Assembly: GCF_000758685.1 (NCBI RefSeq) | Contig: NZ_CP009286.1 | Location: forward strand, 836,501 to 900,500 | Length of the DNA: 64,000 nucleotides | Reading direction: 5' to 3' | Source of the DNA: Paenibacillus stellifer | GTDB taxonomy: Bacteria; Bacillota; Bacilli; Paenibacillales; Paenibacillaceae | Part shown: positions 1 to 9,600 of the stretch, in pieces | Layout: the number at the start of each line of letters is the position of its first letter | Numbering within the stretch: position 1 is the first letter of the stretch | Position numbers and translations under genes: made by a program | The notes under the pieces: model-generated | Seen by the model: only the letters and a program-made list of their open reading frames with translations | Databases searched by the model: none | Told to the model about the DNA's origin: nothing

Positions 1-2
1 GG

Positions 3-443
3 CAATTTTTAAGCTCTGCGGCTTTGAAGGAAGTCAATAGCTGGATGATTCGAAAGAAACTGCAAGTCCTTTTCGAAAAAGACCCGGACAATAAGCGTCT
101 GAACTATTGGAAACAATTTATCGATTATATGCAACACGTGGAACTGATTCAGGACCCGATGATCGCCTTCATTTATTTTGACAAGTTCGCCGTTGTTGAG
201 TTTGGTGAGATGGGAGCTGCCTACTTCTATCATATTGAGGGATTCAATTCATTAATTTACCCTATCAGCAATTCCAGTGCTTTTAGAAACAGCCGGAGCC
301 GGCAAAACAAAGAGTCTATGTTGAAAGTTACAGAAGAAAACAGAAATGGAATTCCGTTGTTCATTGTTAAGCTTGACCATCGAGGAAATTGGGTTTACAA
401 ATTCGATTATTATACGCGGGAATACCTGAACGGTGCATTTTAG
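3..443 (+). CDS. Hypothetical protein, 5' end outside window
   Basis: The frame is open to the left edge with no stop, so the true start probably lies upstream. The first start codon inside the window is a TTG at 24 without a convincing ribosome binding site. The visible part is about 147 codons and rich in aromatic and charged residues, with no membrane segment or signal peptide. I do not recognise the family. It ends 11 bp before the SNF2 helicase start and runs in the same direction, so it may belong to the same transcript. Confidence is in the reading frame, not in any function. Confidence 0.55.
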   Translation, partial: QFLSSAALKEVNSWMIRKKLQVLFEKDPDNKRLNYWKQFIDYMQHVELIQDPMIAFIYFDKFAVVEFGEMGAAYFYHIEGFNSLIYPISNSSAFRNSRSRQNKESMLKVTEENRNGIPLFIVKLDHRGNWVYKFDYYTREYLNGAF

Positions 444-454
444 AAAGGAGACAC

Positions 455-3208
455 ATGATGGCCGGCTTATTTGGTTTGTTTGGCAGGCGGCAGCGCAGAT
501 CCTCCTTTTCTCCGGTAGCAGATATAGAGATCAAGAAGGAATTTATACCCGAAGGCCTGCTGTATACGCTTATTCGGGAAGGCAGTGCCGTGGTATTTCC
601 GCTGAATCTCAGGATATCCGAACTTAGGCAGCTGAGATATGCGGAGCTGCTGGAGACGCTCGAAGATCTGTGGTTTGAGGAATGCTTGGAGTTAAGAGGC
701 GAGAGCTACGTACTTCCATTGGAGAAGATTAGTGAGATTCCGCCCGAACTGCGGATGCGACTGGACATTCCGAAACCGACCAAACTGAAATTGAGACTAG
801 GGCATGAGAGTGCAGTAGGAACAGCGCATTTCAAATTTATATTGGAGAAGAGCTATGAGGCTTGGGAGCATCTAGAGAGGTCAGCCAAGTCCATCGGACC
901 ATGGATGATCCTGCCTGACCGTCAGATACTGCTGATGGACGAAGAACAGTACCGCTTCCAACAGCTGATTGATAAGGCACCGCAAGCTCTTAACCGGGAG
1001 CGTATTTTCACCTATGTTGCCGAGGTGCGGAATTGGGCGCTGCGTGAGGGATACCCGATGGATGATTATTTACGCCGTCAGGAATACCTCTTCGTTGATC
1101 AGGTCAATCTCGATTTGGCTTATGATCAGGGAACAATCACATTTTCGCCTCATTATGCTTCGACAGATGATATCTCTCCCGAGTTTCTGAAAGGGATGGG
1201 TGCTGCATCTAGCCGATACGCCGTTGACGGCAAGCAGCGTAAAGTGTTCGTCAAGCCGGACGTTGCCGATAAAGCCCGTGTGATTCAAGAGCTCCCGCCA
1301 ATTACAGGAACAAACATTCCGCGGTTTATAGATAATCCGGAAGCTTTTCTTCCGGAAATAGAGGGACTCGAGCTTTCCCGGTTCGGAGAAAGGGTGAAAT
1401 CGCTAGGAATCCGGGTGTACCGGGCCCAGCCGTTTGTTCATGCTTCTGAACAGGAACGGGGCTGGTTTGAGCTGGATTTCGGATTTTCAGCACAGGATGA
1501 GGATGGAGAAATTCATCAGATCTGGGAAGCCTCCGAGATGATGAATCTGATTGCTCAGGCCAAAGAGAATGAGGACGAATTCATTGAATGGAACGGCAAC
1601 TGGCTCAAGCTGCCCAAAGATGCGAAGGAATTCGTGGAAGCAACGGAAACAGCCAAGGAATTTACCGGCAGCAGTGGACTTGTAGATATAACGAAGCTGC
1701 CCTATGTCCTGGAGATTTACGATAATATCAGTCAACTGGAGTTTAATCAGCCGATTCTGCAGGCACAGCAGGAATTGCAAAGCCTTGGTATTCTTGCAGA
1801 GGAACCTCCTGCTTCACTGCAGGCAGTGCTAAAGCCTTTCCAAACGGACGGATATATTTGGATGAAGTCTTTGCATTACCGGAAGCTTGGCGGCTTGCTG
1901 GCTGATGATATGGGGCTTGGCAAAACCATTCAAGTCATCTCGTTTCTTTCCTATTTGCATGAAACAGGCCGGTTGACCCCGACCCTGATTGTTGTGCCAA
2001 AGACCCTTATGGACAATTGGGAAAAGGAAATCGGGAAATTTGCCCCTTCGCTCCTGAAATCGCTGAATCTTCATCGGGGGACGCAGCGTCTGAAGGATGC
2101 GGAGCAGTTGAGACGGATTGGAATTACGATTACGACTTACCATACGCTCGTCAAGGACCAGCTGGTGTTCGGACAGGTGGATTGGCAGGCGGTAATCTGC
2201 GACGAAGCACAGGCGATCAAGAATCCTTCAACGGCCGCTTCCAAAGTGCTCAAGGCGATGAAGTCGAAGTTCAGGCTGGCGGTGACGGGCACTCCGGTTG
2301 AGAACGGATTGAGCGAGCTCTGGTCGATTATGGACTACGTGCAGCCAGGGTTTTTGGGTAGTCTGACCAAATTCAAGGAGGAATTCGTTAACAAGCTGCA
2401 TGGCGATTCCCGTGATATTGAAGCCGAGAAGAAACTGCTTGCCCGGATCTCTATGGTGTACAAACGTCGAACCAAGTCAGAGGAATTGGGCGATCAACTT
2501 CCGCCTAAGGAAGCGATCCTTTCCAAGGTCGAGTTAGGGCAGGAGCAAGCCAAGCTGTATGCCGAGGTTATTACATTGGTGCGAAACAAGGCGATGGACG
2601 GACTGCAGGCTATCCAGAAACTGAAGGCTCTGAGTTCGCATCCTTCGCTGGTAGCAGATTGTTATTCGGGGCTGCCGTATGACCGTGTTCCTAAACTGAA
2701 AGAAACCATTGCTATATTGCGGCGAGTGAAAGAGAAAGGCGAGAAAGCTCTTATTTTTACGGAATATATTAAAATGCAGGAAATTCTGCGTGCTGCCGTC
2801 CGTGACTGCTTTGATATCAATCCTATGATTATTAATGGAATGACCGAGCGAAGACAGGAACAGGTAGACCGGTTCAACCGGAATCCGGGTTTTGATGTCT
2901 TGATCTTATCCCCAAAGGCAGCCGGAACTGGTTTGACTATTACGTCTGCCAATCATGTCATCCACTATACGCGCTGGTGGAATCCCGCGGTGGAGAATCA
3001 GGCAACCGACCGCGCCTACCGTATCGGCCAGGATAAGCCGGTCTATGTCTACTATCCGATTGTTGCTGATACTCAGGGATTAACCAAACAGGGAACGGTC
3101 GAGGAGATTGTTCACAAGCTGCTGACTGACAAACAGGAGATGGCTTCGTCTGTCATTGTTTCGAGCAGAAAGCTTAATATTGAGGATGAAGTCTTAAAGG
3201 GGTTGTAG
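455..3208 (+). CDS. SNF2-family DEAD/DEAH-box helicase upstream of Wadjet
   Basis: This 917-residue protein has the full SNF2/SF2 motor in its C-terminal half. Motif I (DDMGLGKT) is near residue 484, motif II (DEAQ) near 583, followed by the TGTPVEN motif and the late arginine-finger region (AYRIGQ). The N-terminal half of about 450 residues is an accessory region typical of bacterial SNF2 proteins, which usually translocate on double-stranded DNA. I chose ATG 455 because GAAAGGAG sits just upstream; the frame is open further 5' but lacks a site. It ends 9 bp before jetD, so the two are almost certainly cotranscribed. A SNF2 gene is not a core Wadjet component, so a helper role is inference. 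Confidence 0.9.
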   Translation: MMAGLFGLFGRRQRRSSFSPVADIEIKKEFIPEGLLYTLIREGSAVVFPLNLRISELRQLRYAELLETLEDLWFEECLELRGESYVLPLEKISEIPPELRMRLDIPKPTKLKLRLGHESAVGTAHFKFILEKSYEAWEHLERSAKSIGPWMILPDRQILLMDEEQYRFQQLIDKAPQALNRERIFTYVAEVRNWALREGYPMDDYLRRQEYLFVDQVNLDLAYDQGTITFSPHYASTDDISPEFLKGMGAASSRYAVDGKQRKVFVKPDVADKARVIQELPPITGTNIPRFIDNPEAFLPEIEGLELSRFGERVKSLGIRVYRAQPFVHASEQERGWFELDFGFSAQDEDGEIHQIWEASEMMNLIAQAKENEDEFIEWNGNWLKLPKDAKEFVEATETAKEFTGSSGLVDITKLPYVLEIYDNISQLEFNQPILQAQQELQSLGILAEEPPASLQAVLKPFQTDGYIWMKSLHYRKLGGLLADDMGLGKTIQVISFLSYLHETGRLTPTLIVVPKTLMDNWEKEIGKFAPSLLKSLNLHRGTQRLKDAEQLRRIGITITTYHTLVKDQLVFGQVDWQAVICDEAQAIKNPSTAASKVLKAMKSKFRLAVTGTPVENGLSELWSIMDYVQPGFLGSLTKFKEEFVNKLHGDSRDIEAEKKLLARISMVYKRRTKSEELGDQLPPKEAILSKVELGQEQAKLYAEVITLVRNKAMDGLQAIQKLKALSSHPSLVADCYSGLPYDRVPKLKETIAILRRVKEKGEKALIFTEYIKMQEILRAAVRDCFDINPMIINGMTERRQEQVDRFNRNPGFDVLILSPKAAGTGLTITSANHVIHYTRWWNPAVENQATDRAYRIGQDKPVYVYYPIVADTQGLTKQGTVEEIVHKLLTDKQEMASSVIVSSRKLNIEDEVLKGL

Positions 3209-3217
3209 TGCGAAAGT

Positions 3218-4366
3218 ATGTTCGCTGACATGACTCTGTCTCAAGCGGATATTACACTGATATTTAGCAAGACAATACGCGAGGAAGATAAAGCAGTAGG
3301 CAGGAGTTCCTTCCCTATGCAAATCAAACAAACAATAGAGCAGCATATCAGCTTAATGAAGAAAACCACCATCCCGCTTGAGGAATTGGAGTCTTTATTT
3401 AAGGGCGCCGAAGTGGGCCCACGCGCGTTTGCGGAGGCTGTCCTTGAACTGGAGAACAGCGGGGTGCTGGAGTCGGTGAAAGCAGCCGGACGCACTTTGA
3501 AGCAGCCCTCGCTGGCTTACCGCTACCGGGTGAACAAACAAGAGATGACCGGGCACCATATCCGGTTGCTGCAGCAGGTCCGCCTGAGTCTTCATCCGGC
3601 GATTCAGTTGGATGGCTATTTTGCGCTGTCGGCGGAGCAATTTCAGCAGGACCAGCCGTGGATTGAGCAGATCAATCAATATTTGAAAATCTACGGTTTC
3701 CCCTCCTCTGCCGTACCTGCTCCGGAACGCAGCTTTCAGCTTACCGGTAATGAGAAGTGGATTACGGATCTTGGCGGACATGCTCTATTAAAGCGGCTGG
3801 GACTTTGGGAACGGCTGCTTATTCATCCGGTATCCGATCCGCTGATGTTCGCGGTCAATCCTGCCTTATCCCACCCCGCCTCTTCCCGCTGCCTGAACCT
3901 GATTGTCGAGAACAAGACAACCTTTCAAGCCCTGCTTCCTGTCCTTACCTCCAGCCTGTTCAGCACTTTAATTTATGGCTGCGGCAACAAAATTACCGGC
4001 AATCTGGATATGTTTCCGCTGCAGTATCCCGTGCCCGGACGAGACCACCGGTTCTATTATTTCGGCGACCTGGATTACGAGGGGATCAGGATCTGGCATG
4101 AGGCCAGCAAGCAGCATCCGCTGCTTCCCGCCCTCCCTTTCTATGAGGCATGTCTCGCCAAGCCCTATGTACTGGGCAAAAGCAATCAGCGAAGAAACGA
4201 GGAAGCGTTAGGAGCGTTTCTTTCGTATTTTTCAGGGGATGCGCAGGATCAACTCATACGCTGTCTGGGCTGCGGCGGCTATATTCCGCAGGAAACACTG
4301 ACTTCGGAAGAACTGCAGCAAATATGGAGGAGTCAAGAGTGGAAGCAATGGATCGCATGGAATTAG
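3218..4366 (+). CDS. jetD: Wadjet anti-plasmid protein JetD (Toprim nuclease subunit)
   Basis: This 382-residue protein ends in a Toprim-like (DUF2220-type) domain. The glutamate motif LIVENK has E231, and the acidic motif GDLDYEG has D284 and D286, the expected metal-binding set for the JetD nuclease. The N-terminal part is helical and looks like the arm that contacts DNA or the SMC complex. In the Wadjet family JetD cleaves DNA after the JetABC motor has extruded a small circular molecule such as a plasmid. It follows the SNF2 gene by 9 bp and overlaps the start of jetA. Here jetD comes first, unlike the A-B-C-D order of type I systems, so I lean towards type II or III. Confidence 0.88.
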   Translation: MFADMTLSQADITLIFSKTIREEDKAVGRSSFPMQIKQTIEQHISLMKKTTIPLEELESLFKGAEVGPRAFAEAVLELENSGVLESVKAAGRTLKQPSLAYRYRVNKQEMTGHHIRLLQQVRLSLHPAIQLDGYFALSAEQFQQDQPWIEQINQYLKIYGFPSSAVPAPERSFQLTGNEKWITDLGGHALLKRLGLWERLLIHPVSDPLMFAVNPALSHPASSRCLNLIVENKTTFQALLPVLTSSLFSTLIYGCGNKITGNLDMFPLQYPVPGRDHRFYYFGDLDYEGIRIWHEASKQHPLLPALPFYEACLAKPYVLGKSNQRRNEEALGAFLSYFSGDAQDQLIRCLGCGGYIPQETLTSEELQQIWRSQEWKQWIAWN

Positions 4367-5862
4367 AAGGTACGGTTTCGGGTTTTCAAGAGCGTATGTC
4401 GAAGGTTGCGCTGTTCGATCCGCTATTTGAGCTTAGGCGCAAAAAACAGACGGATGCCTCCGGGCAGCCGATTGATATGATGGAGCTGGGCCTGCTTGCT
4501 TTGCTGTTCTTTTTTGAACAGAAACTGTTGAGAAATAGTCGGGTGGGTGTCAAGGAACTGGCTATTTATCTGCTGCGGCTCATGGAGGGCAAACTGCAGG
4601 TAGACGAAGCACAAGGCGAGGAGTTGGCGAGGGACATCATTCAGGTGTTTCGCCCAGCCTCGGGCAAGAAGCGCGAGTTCGCCTTCTATAATTGGGAGGC
4701 CTGTCAGCCTCAGCAGGTGCATACTTCCATTCTGCGGGCCAATGCCTTTGATGCGAAGACGGGGACCCAGTATTATGCGCTGGATGAGGACGGGCTGGAG
4801 CTCGTATTTGCAACAAAGGAGTTCTATTCGGAATTTCAGCTGTCGATTCACCAGCTTGTGCTTCGCAAACAGCTCGAGAAAGGCGAATTCCAGGGGGCGC
4901 TTCGGCAGATCAATGAAATGCGGGTTGATGTTGAATCGCTGCAGGAACGGATGATGAAGCTTGAGCATGAAATCAAGCGTAGCATCGTGTCGGAAGAGAC
5001 GCTGAAGCGGTACAGCGAGTTGCTGGAAGATATTTATGCACGGCTGCAGCGTGAGAACGACGAATTTGAAGAACTGAGGCAATTTGTCAAAGAAACGCGG
5101 GCGCGGCTGTATGCCGATAATCGGCCGGAGAACCGGGTACGTGCGTATGAATATATAGTCAAGATTGCAGGCGAGCTGGAAAAAGTGCATGCCGAACATT
5201 CCGGGCTGCTGCAGCAGAGTATGGAATTGAAGAACCAGGCGCTGTATTCCGCCAAGGAATCGCTGTATTACACCGGACTTAGCTCATTTAACTTCGAGCA
5301 GGATGTTGCAGGACTCATCTTCGGACTGCCGCTGCCGCTGGAATCAATGAGAGGTATCGTATCCCCGTTTATGGCACTGCAGCAGTCGCGGAACTGGTCG
5401 CCGCTGACGCTGCTGGCCGAGCAGAATATTAGCGGCATAGGGGAGCAGGAGCCCCGGGAAGAAGGCTTTCTGGAAGCGGAGGATGACGGGCGCGAGCTGC
5501 AGTATGCAGCGCGGCGAAGTGCTTTTTATATGGAAATCATGGGGCTGCTGCTGCAGGAGCTTGAACGGACGCCGGAGCTGGAACTGCGTGAATTTCTGAA
5601 CAGGCTTAGCGAATATGGACGGCAGGATTGGCTGGATCGGCGCAGCTTCTATGATTTCTGGCTGATTCTGCATCAGCGGAGTCCGGTTCGTGCAGTAGGG
5701 ATGGACCAGAGGGACGATAAGACCGGACTGGAAGAGGTGTTTGGTCTGCTTGGGCGGAAAGTTCTGCTGGTGTGGGAGGCCGTAGGCCTTGTCGAAACGG
5801 GAACACGCTATCAAATCCAGAATATGAAGCTGACACAGGAGGACGAATCCATTGGCTTATAG
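4339..5862 (+). CDS. jetA: Wadjet protein JetA (kleisin-like subunit)
   Basis: This 507-residue protein has winged-helix-like ends and a long central helical, coiled-coil region (about residues 180-300), as expected for the kleisin of an SMC complex. The frame is open upstream, but the likely start is GTG 4339, preceded by GGAGGAG at 4326-4332 inside the end of jetD; ATG 4324 and ATG 4348 are alternatives. It overlaps jetD by 28 bp and jetB by 11 bp, which points to translational coupling. In Wadjet, JetA bridges the two heads of the JetC SMC protein and recruits JetB. Identity rests mainly on position, size and fold pattern. Confidence 0.82.
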   Translation: MEAMDRMELEGTVSGFQERMSKVALFDPLFELRRKKQTDASGQPIDMMELGLLALLFFFEQKLLRNSRVGVKELAIYLLRLMEGKLQVDEAQGEELARDIIQVFRPASGKKREFAFYNWEACQPQQVHTSILRANAFDAKTGTQYYALDEDGLELVFATKEFYSEFQLSIHQLVLRKQLEKGEFQGALRQINEMRVDVESLQERMMKLEHEIKRSIVSEETLKRYSELLEDIYARLQRENDEFEELRQFVKETRARLYADNRPENRVRAYEYIVKIAGELEKVHAEHSGLLQQSMELKNQALYSAKESLYYTGLSSFNFEQDVAGLIFGLPLPLESMRGIVSPFMALQQSRNWSPLTLLAEQNISGIGEQEPREEGFLEAEDDGRELQYAARRSAFYMEIMGLLLQELERTPELELREFLNRLSEYGRQDWLDRRSFYDFWLILHQRSPVRAVGMDQRDDKTGLEEVFGLLGRKVLLVWEAVGLVETGTRYQIQNMKLTQEDESIGL

Positions 5863-6670
5863 CTACAGCAATGAAACGATAATGCAGGCATTCCGGCTGT
5901 ATGCGCAGCTGTCGATGAACGGATTGGCGGCTAGGGAAGGTTTGCAGGAATATATGGCAGATGATGACGTCAGAGGATTGGTCGATCAGTTCGCGGCAGA
6001 GGTGGATTGCGCGGTAATCGCGGCGGGGGACGAGCTGTATCTGATTCCGCTTGCGCGCCTGTCGCCGTTCCATGTGAGCAATGATCATATGAAGAGAACG
6101 TATTTGCGCGCTAACGCGGTAAATGCCGACCTTTACTTGATGTACATGGCGATAATTGTGCTGTTCGGCGCCTTCTACGACAGCTATCAGAGTCTGGAAC
6201 CGACCCGAAATTTCCTGCCGCTGGAGGAGTGGGCTGTGCTTCTGCAGGAGAGAATTCAATCGCTCAAGGAGCATGATGCGGAAGCGCTGAAGCGCTATGA
6301 GAGCGAGTTCTCGTACAACTGGACGGCGATCATTGAGAAGTGGGATACGATGGATGATATCAAGGAAACGGCCAAACGGCAGGCGGGCAATACGATCAGC
6401 CGGCTCAGCTTTCTGGATTCAGTCAAGCGGTTTCTGTTGGAGCAGCGGCTGGCGGAGGAGGTCGGCGAAGGCGAGCTGGCATTGACCGAGAAGACGAAGG
6501 TGATTGTGCAGCGGTATTTTATGGAGCTAGAGTACAACCGGGGAATACTGAATTTCCTATACAGTCTGGATGACCGTAAGCTGGAAGAACGCAGCATGGA
6601 AGAACTTCGTACGGATGGCCAAAGCATTACAGAGGAGGACGAACCGCATGCCGTCAATTTCCAAAATTAG
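5852..6670 (+). CDS. jetB: Wadjet protein JetB (MukE-like subunit)
   Basis: This 272-residue protein is predicted mostly helical and sits between jetA and the SMC gene, the position of the MukE/KITE-like subunit. The start is TTG 5852, with AGGAGG at 5838-5843 and good spacing, overlapping the end of jetA. It overlaps jetC by 23 bp. The small subunit of non-type-I Wadjet systems is often annotated only as a DUF6063-type protein, and this could be one, but I cannot confirm the family by eye. The call leans on operon context. Confidence 0.75.
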   Translation: MAYSYSNETIMQAFRLYAQLSMNGLAAREGLQEYMADDDVRGLVDQFAAEVDCAVIAAGDELYLIPLARLSPFHVSNDHMKRTYLRANAVNADLYLMYMAIIVLFGAFYDSYQSLEPTRNFLPLEEWAVLLQERIQSLKEHDAEALKRYESEFSYNWTAIIEKWDTMDDIKETAKRQAGNTISRLSFLDSVKRFLLEQRLAEEVGEGELALTEKTKVIVQRYFMELEYNRGILNFLYSLDDRKLEERSMEELRTDGQSITEEDEPHAVNFQN

Positions 6671-9600
6671 ATTTACTCATGTGATGTATGAAGGCGGGAA
6701 CAAACGCTATAACGACGAAACCTTTCTGTTCGACGGCCATAACGGGGCAATCGTGCTGGAGAACGGCGGCGGCAAAACCGTGTTCATCCAGACGGCGCTG
6801 CAGGCGATGTCGCCGCATACGGACCTGGCCGGACGCAAGATCAAGGACACGCTTCTCCTTGAGAACGGGCCTGCCCATATCGCGGTGGAATGGATTCTGA
6901 ACGACAAGCCCCGCCGCCGGTATGCTGTCGCTTGTATCAGTCTGTTCCTGAGCGCAATCGGTGTGGATTCCTACCGTTATGTTTATGAGTACAGCGAGCA
7001 TGATGACCACGGGCTGGATCATATCCCATTCGTTAAGGAGCATATGGGCAAGACCCGGCCATCCGACAAAGGCGAAATCCAGGACTATTATTCTTCCATG
7101 GCGCAGCGCTATCCGCTGACAGCGCGGACGTTCGGCACGATCAAGGAGTACAGGTCTTACCTCGAAGAGCACTATCATATTATAGCTTCGGAGTGGGAGG
7201 CTATTGCCAAAATCAACAGTACAGAGGGTGGAATCGAGAATTTCTTCGATGAGTGCAAATCGACGTCCCAGCTGTTTGATCGGCTGCTCATTCCGACTGT
7301 GGAAGAAGCGATGGAAGGCTTTCAGCCGGGAGGCTTCGCGGCGCTGTTCGAGTCGCATCGCGAAGAGTTCAAGCGCTACAAGGAATTGAAAGAACAAATT
7401 GCCGAGAACAAACTGATTCTGCAGGAGCTCAGCCGGTATGTGCTTGTATATGAAGGTCTGCATGAGGCGCAGCAGCGGTATGACGAGGCCCGAGGCGAGG
7501 CAAAAGCGTATCGAGAGCTGTCCCTGCGGCAGCACGAGGAGACGAAGGCAGAGCAGACCGGGCTTGCCGCAAGGCTGCAGGAGTGGATGCAGCGCAGCGA
7601 GGCGCTGCAGCTGGAGCTGAAGTCGCTGGAAATTGCGGAGGCGGAGCAGGAGCAGTCCGCGCTATCTAAGTGTATGAGGCAGCTTCAGGAAGAAGCGGAC
7701 CGGCAGCTGCAGCGGCTGAAACAGGGAGAGCGCAGCTTCTATTCTTTGAAATACGCGGAGCAGCGGGTGAGCCGGGAAACGGCCGGCGCACGCCTGCAGC
7801 AGCTGGAACTGCAGCTTGCAAGGTTGGAGCAGAGTGAAGACGAGCAGCGGCTGCAGCAGCGCTGGGAGACTTGCGGCGGCAAGCTTAGAGCCGTATTCGC
7901 CCGGGATGAACGTGAAGTGTCTGCGAAGCTGGACGCTTACCGTTCCGAACTCGGTAGTCTGAAGCAGGAACAGGCCGAGACGGAGAAGGCTGTCTTAAAG
8001 CTTCGGCAAGAGATACGGACATGGGAACTGCAGCTGCGGGAGAAGGAGACGCAGGCGCAGGCGAAGAAAGAGCAGCAGGAACAGATTGCCCGTGCTGTTC
8101 TGGCCAATCCTTCGCTGGAGAAGGTGGAAGAGCAGATGCCAATCTGGTCGGAGCAGCAGCAGCAGCTGGAAGAACGGCGGATTGATCATATGCGCGCCCT
8201 CAAGGAGATAAACGCGGAACAAAACGCGGTCCGCAGCCGCCAGAAGACGATTGAGGAAGACATCCGCCGGACAGAGCGCGAGCAGGCGAAGCTAGAACAG
8301 CAGCGGGAACAGCTGCAAGAGCAGCATAATGTTCTTGCTTGCGATCTGGCTGCGCTGCGGCCGAATTGGCAACGCCTCACTTCCCTGTATGATAAGGCGG
8401 CGTCGATTTCAGAGCAGCTGCTTGAGGGAATACAGAAGCGGCAGGATCAGAAGAGCGACTGTCTGCACAAGGAGCGGCTCGCCTACCGCTATGTGGATGA
8501 TTACCATGAGCAGGATATGTTCTTTGCCGATCCGGTTATTGAAGGTTTCGTCCATTCCTGGAGCAGACAGTTCAGTCTGCTGCAGACGGGCATCCAGTAC
8601 ATTCGCTCGCTGAATCTGGACGAAGAGGGCCGAAGCCGGGCAAAAGACGCGTTATGGCCGGTCACTCTAGTGACAACGGGCGCAGAGAAGAAGCTGCTGA
8701 TGCAGAAGCTGGCCGCTGCAGGCGAGGAATTCGCCTTTCCGGTTCGAGTGCTCGGCGCGGGAGAAGCGGCAGAGATCGTAAGAGGATCAGAAGGCGGCGT
8801 AACGGAGGAACAGTGGGCCGTTCCGGATCATTGGCGAAGCAACGAGGATGAAGCTGTGTTCCGGCAGTGGAAGGCAGGTCTGCTGCATCGCGCCGGCCAG
8901 ATTCGGAAGGACCGTGAGGAGAAAGAAGAGGAACTGGTGTTATGGCAGCGGATGGAGCAGCGATTCCGGCAGTTTCTCAATCAATATCCGCTGGCGGCGG
9001 TCCAGACACTGGAACAGCAGCTGCAGGTGGCACGCAAAGAGCTGATTAGCTGCAAGCAGCAGCACGAGCGGCATGAACAGCGATTGAATCAGCTGGAAGA
9101 GGCGGTCGATAAATATCGTACGGAACTGGCCGAGATGCAGGATCTCATTCACCAGCTGGGGGTGTGGCTGAAGGACGGGCAGCGGTATCAGGCGCTCGGC
9201 TTTGAACGGGAGAAGCTGGAGAAAGAGCTGGTGCCTGTCAAGCAGCAGCTGGCCGGCCTGGAAAGACAGCTTCAGATGAATCAGTACCGTCTGCAGCGGC
9301 TTCAGGAGGAACAGACGGCGGTGGAGCGAAGCTGCAATGATACGAACATCCGCTTGCAAGTGCTGCGCAGCGACGAACTGTACGGGAAAGTTCAGCCATT
9401 CGCGCATGTTAACTCCAGCCGGCCGCTGGCCGAGCTTAAAGAAGAGTATCGGGTGCTGGAGCGGGAGCGCGCCGGCATCATGAAAGAACGGAATCAGCTG
9501 GAAACGGAGCAGGAGTATGAACGCGAGAAGATCACTTTTGCGGACAAGGCGATGCATGAGCTGCTGCGTGAGCATCCGGATCTTAATGAGCGGATGATCC

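Noticed and set aside
4423..5199. Minus-strand frame of 258 codons opposite jetA
   Set aside because: Its translation has no domain-like pattern and the plus strand encodes a coupled Wadjet subunit.
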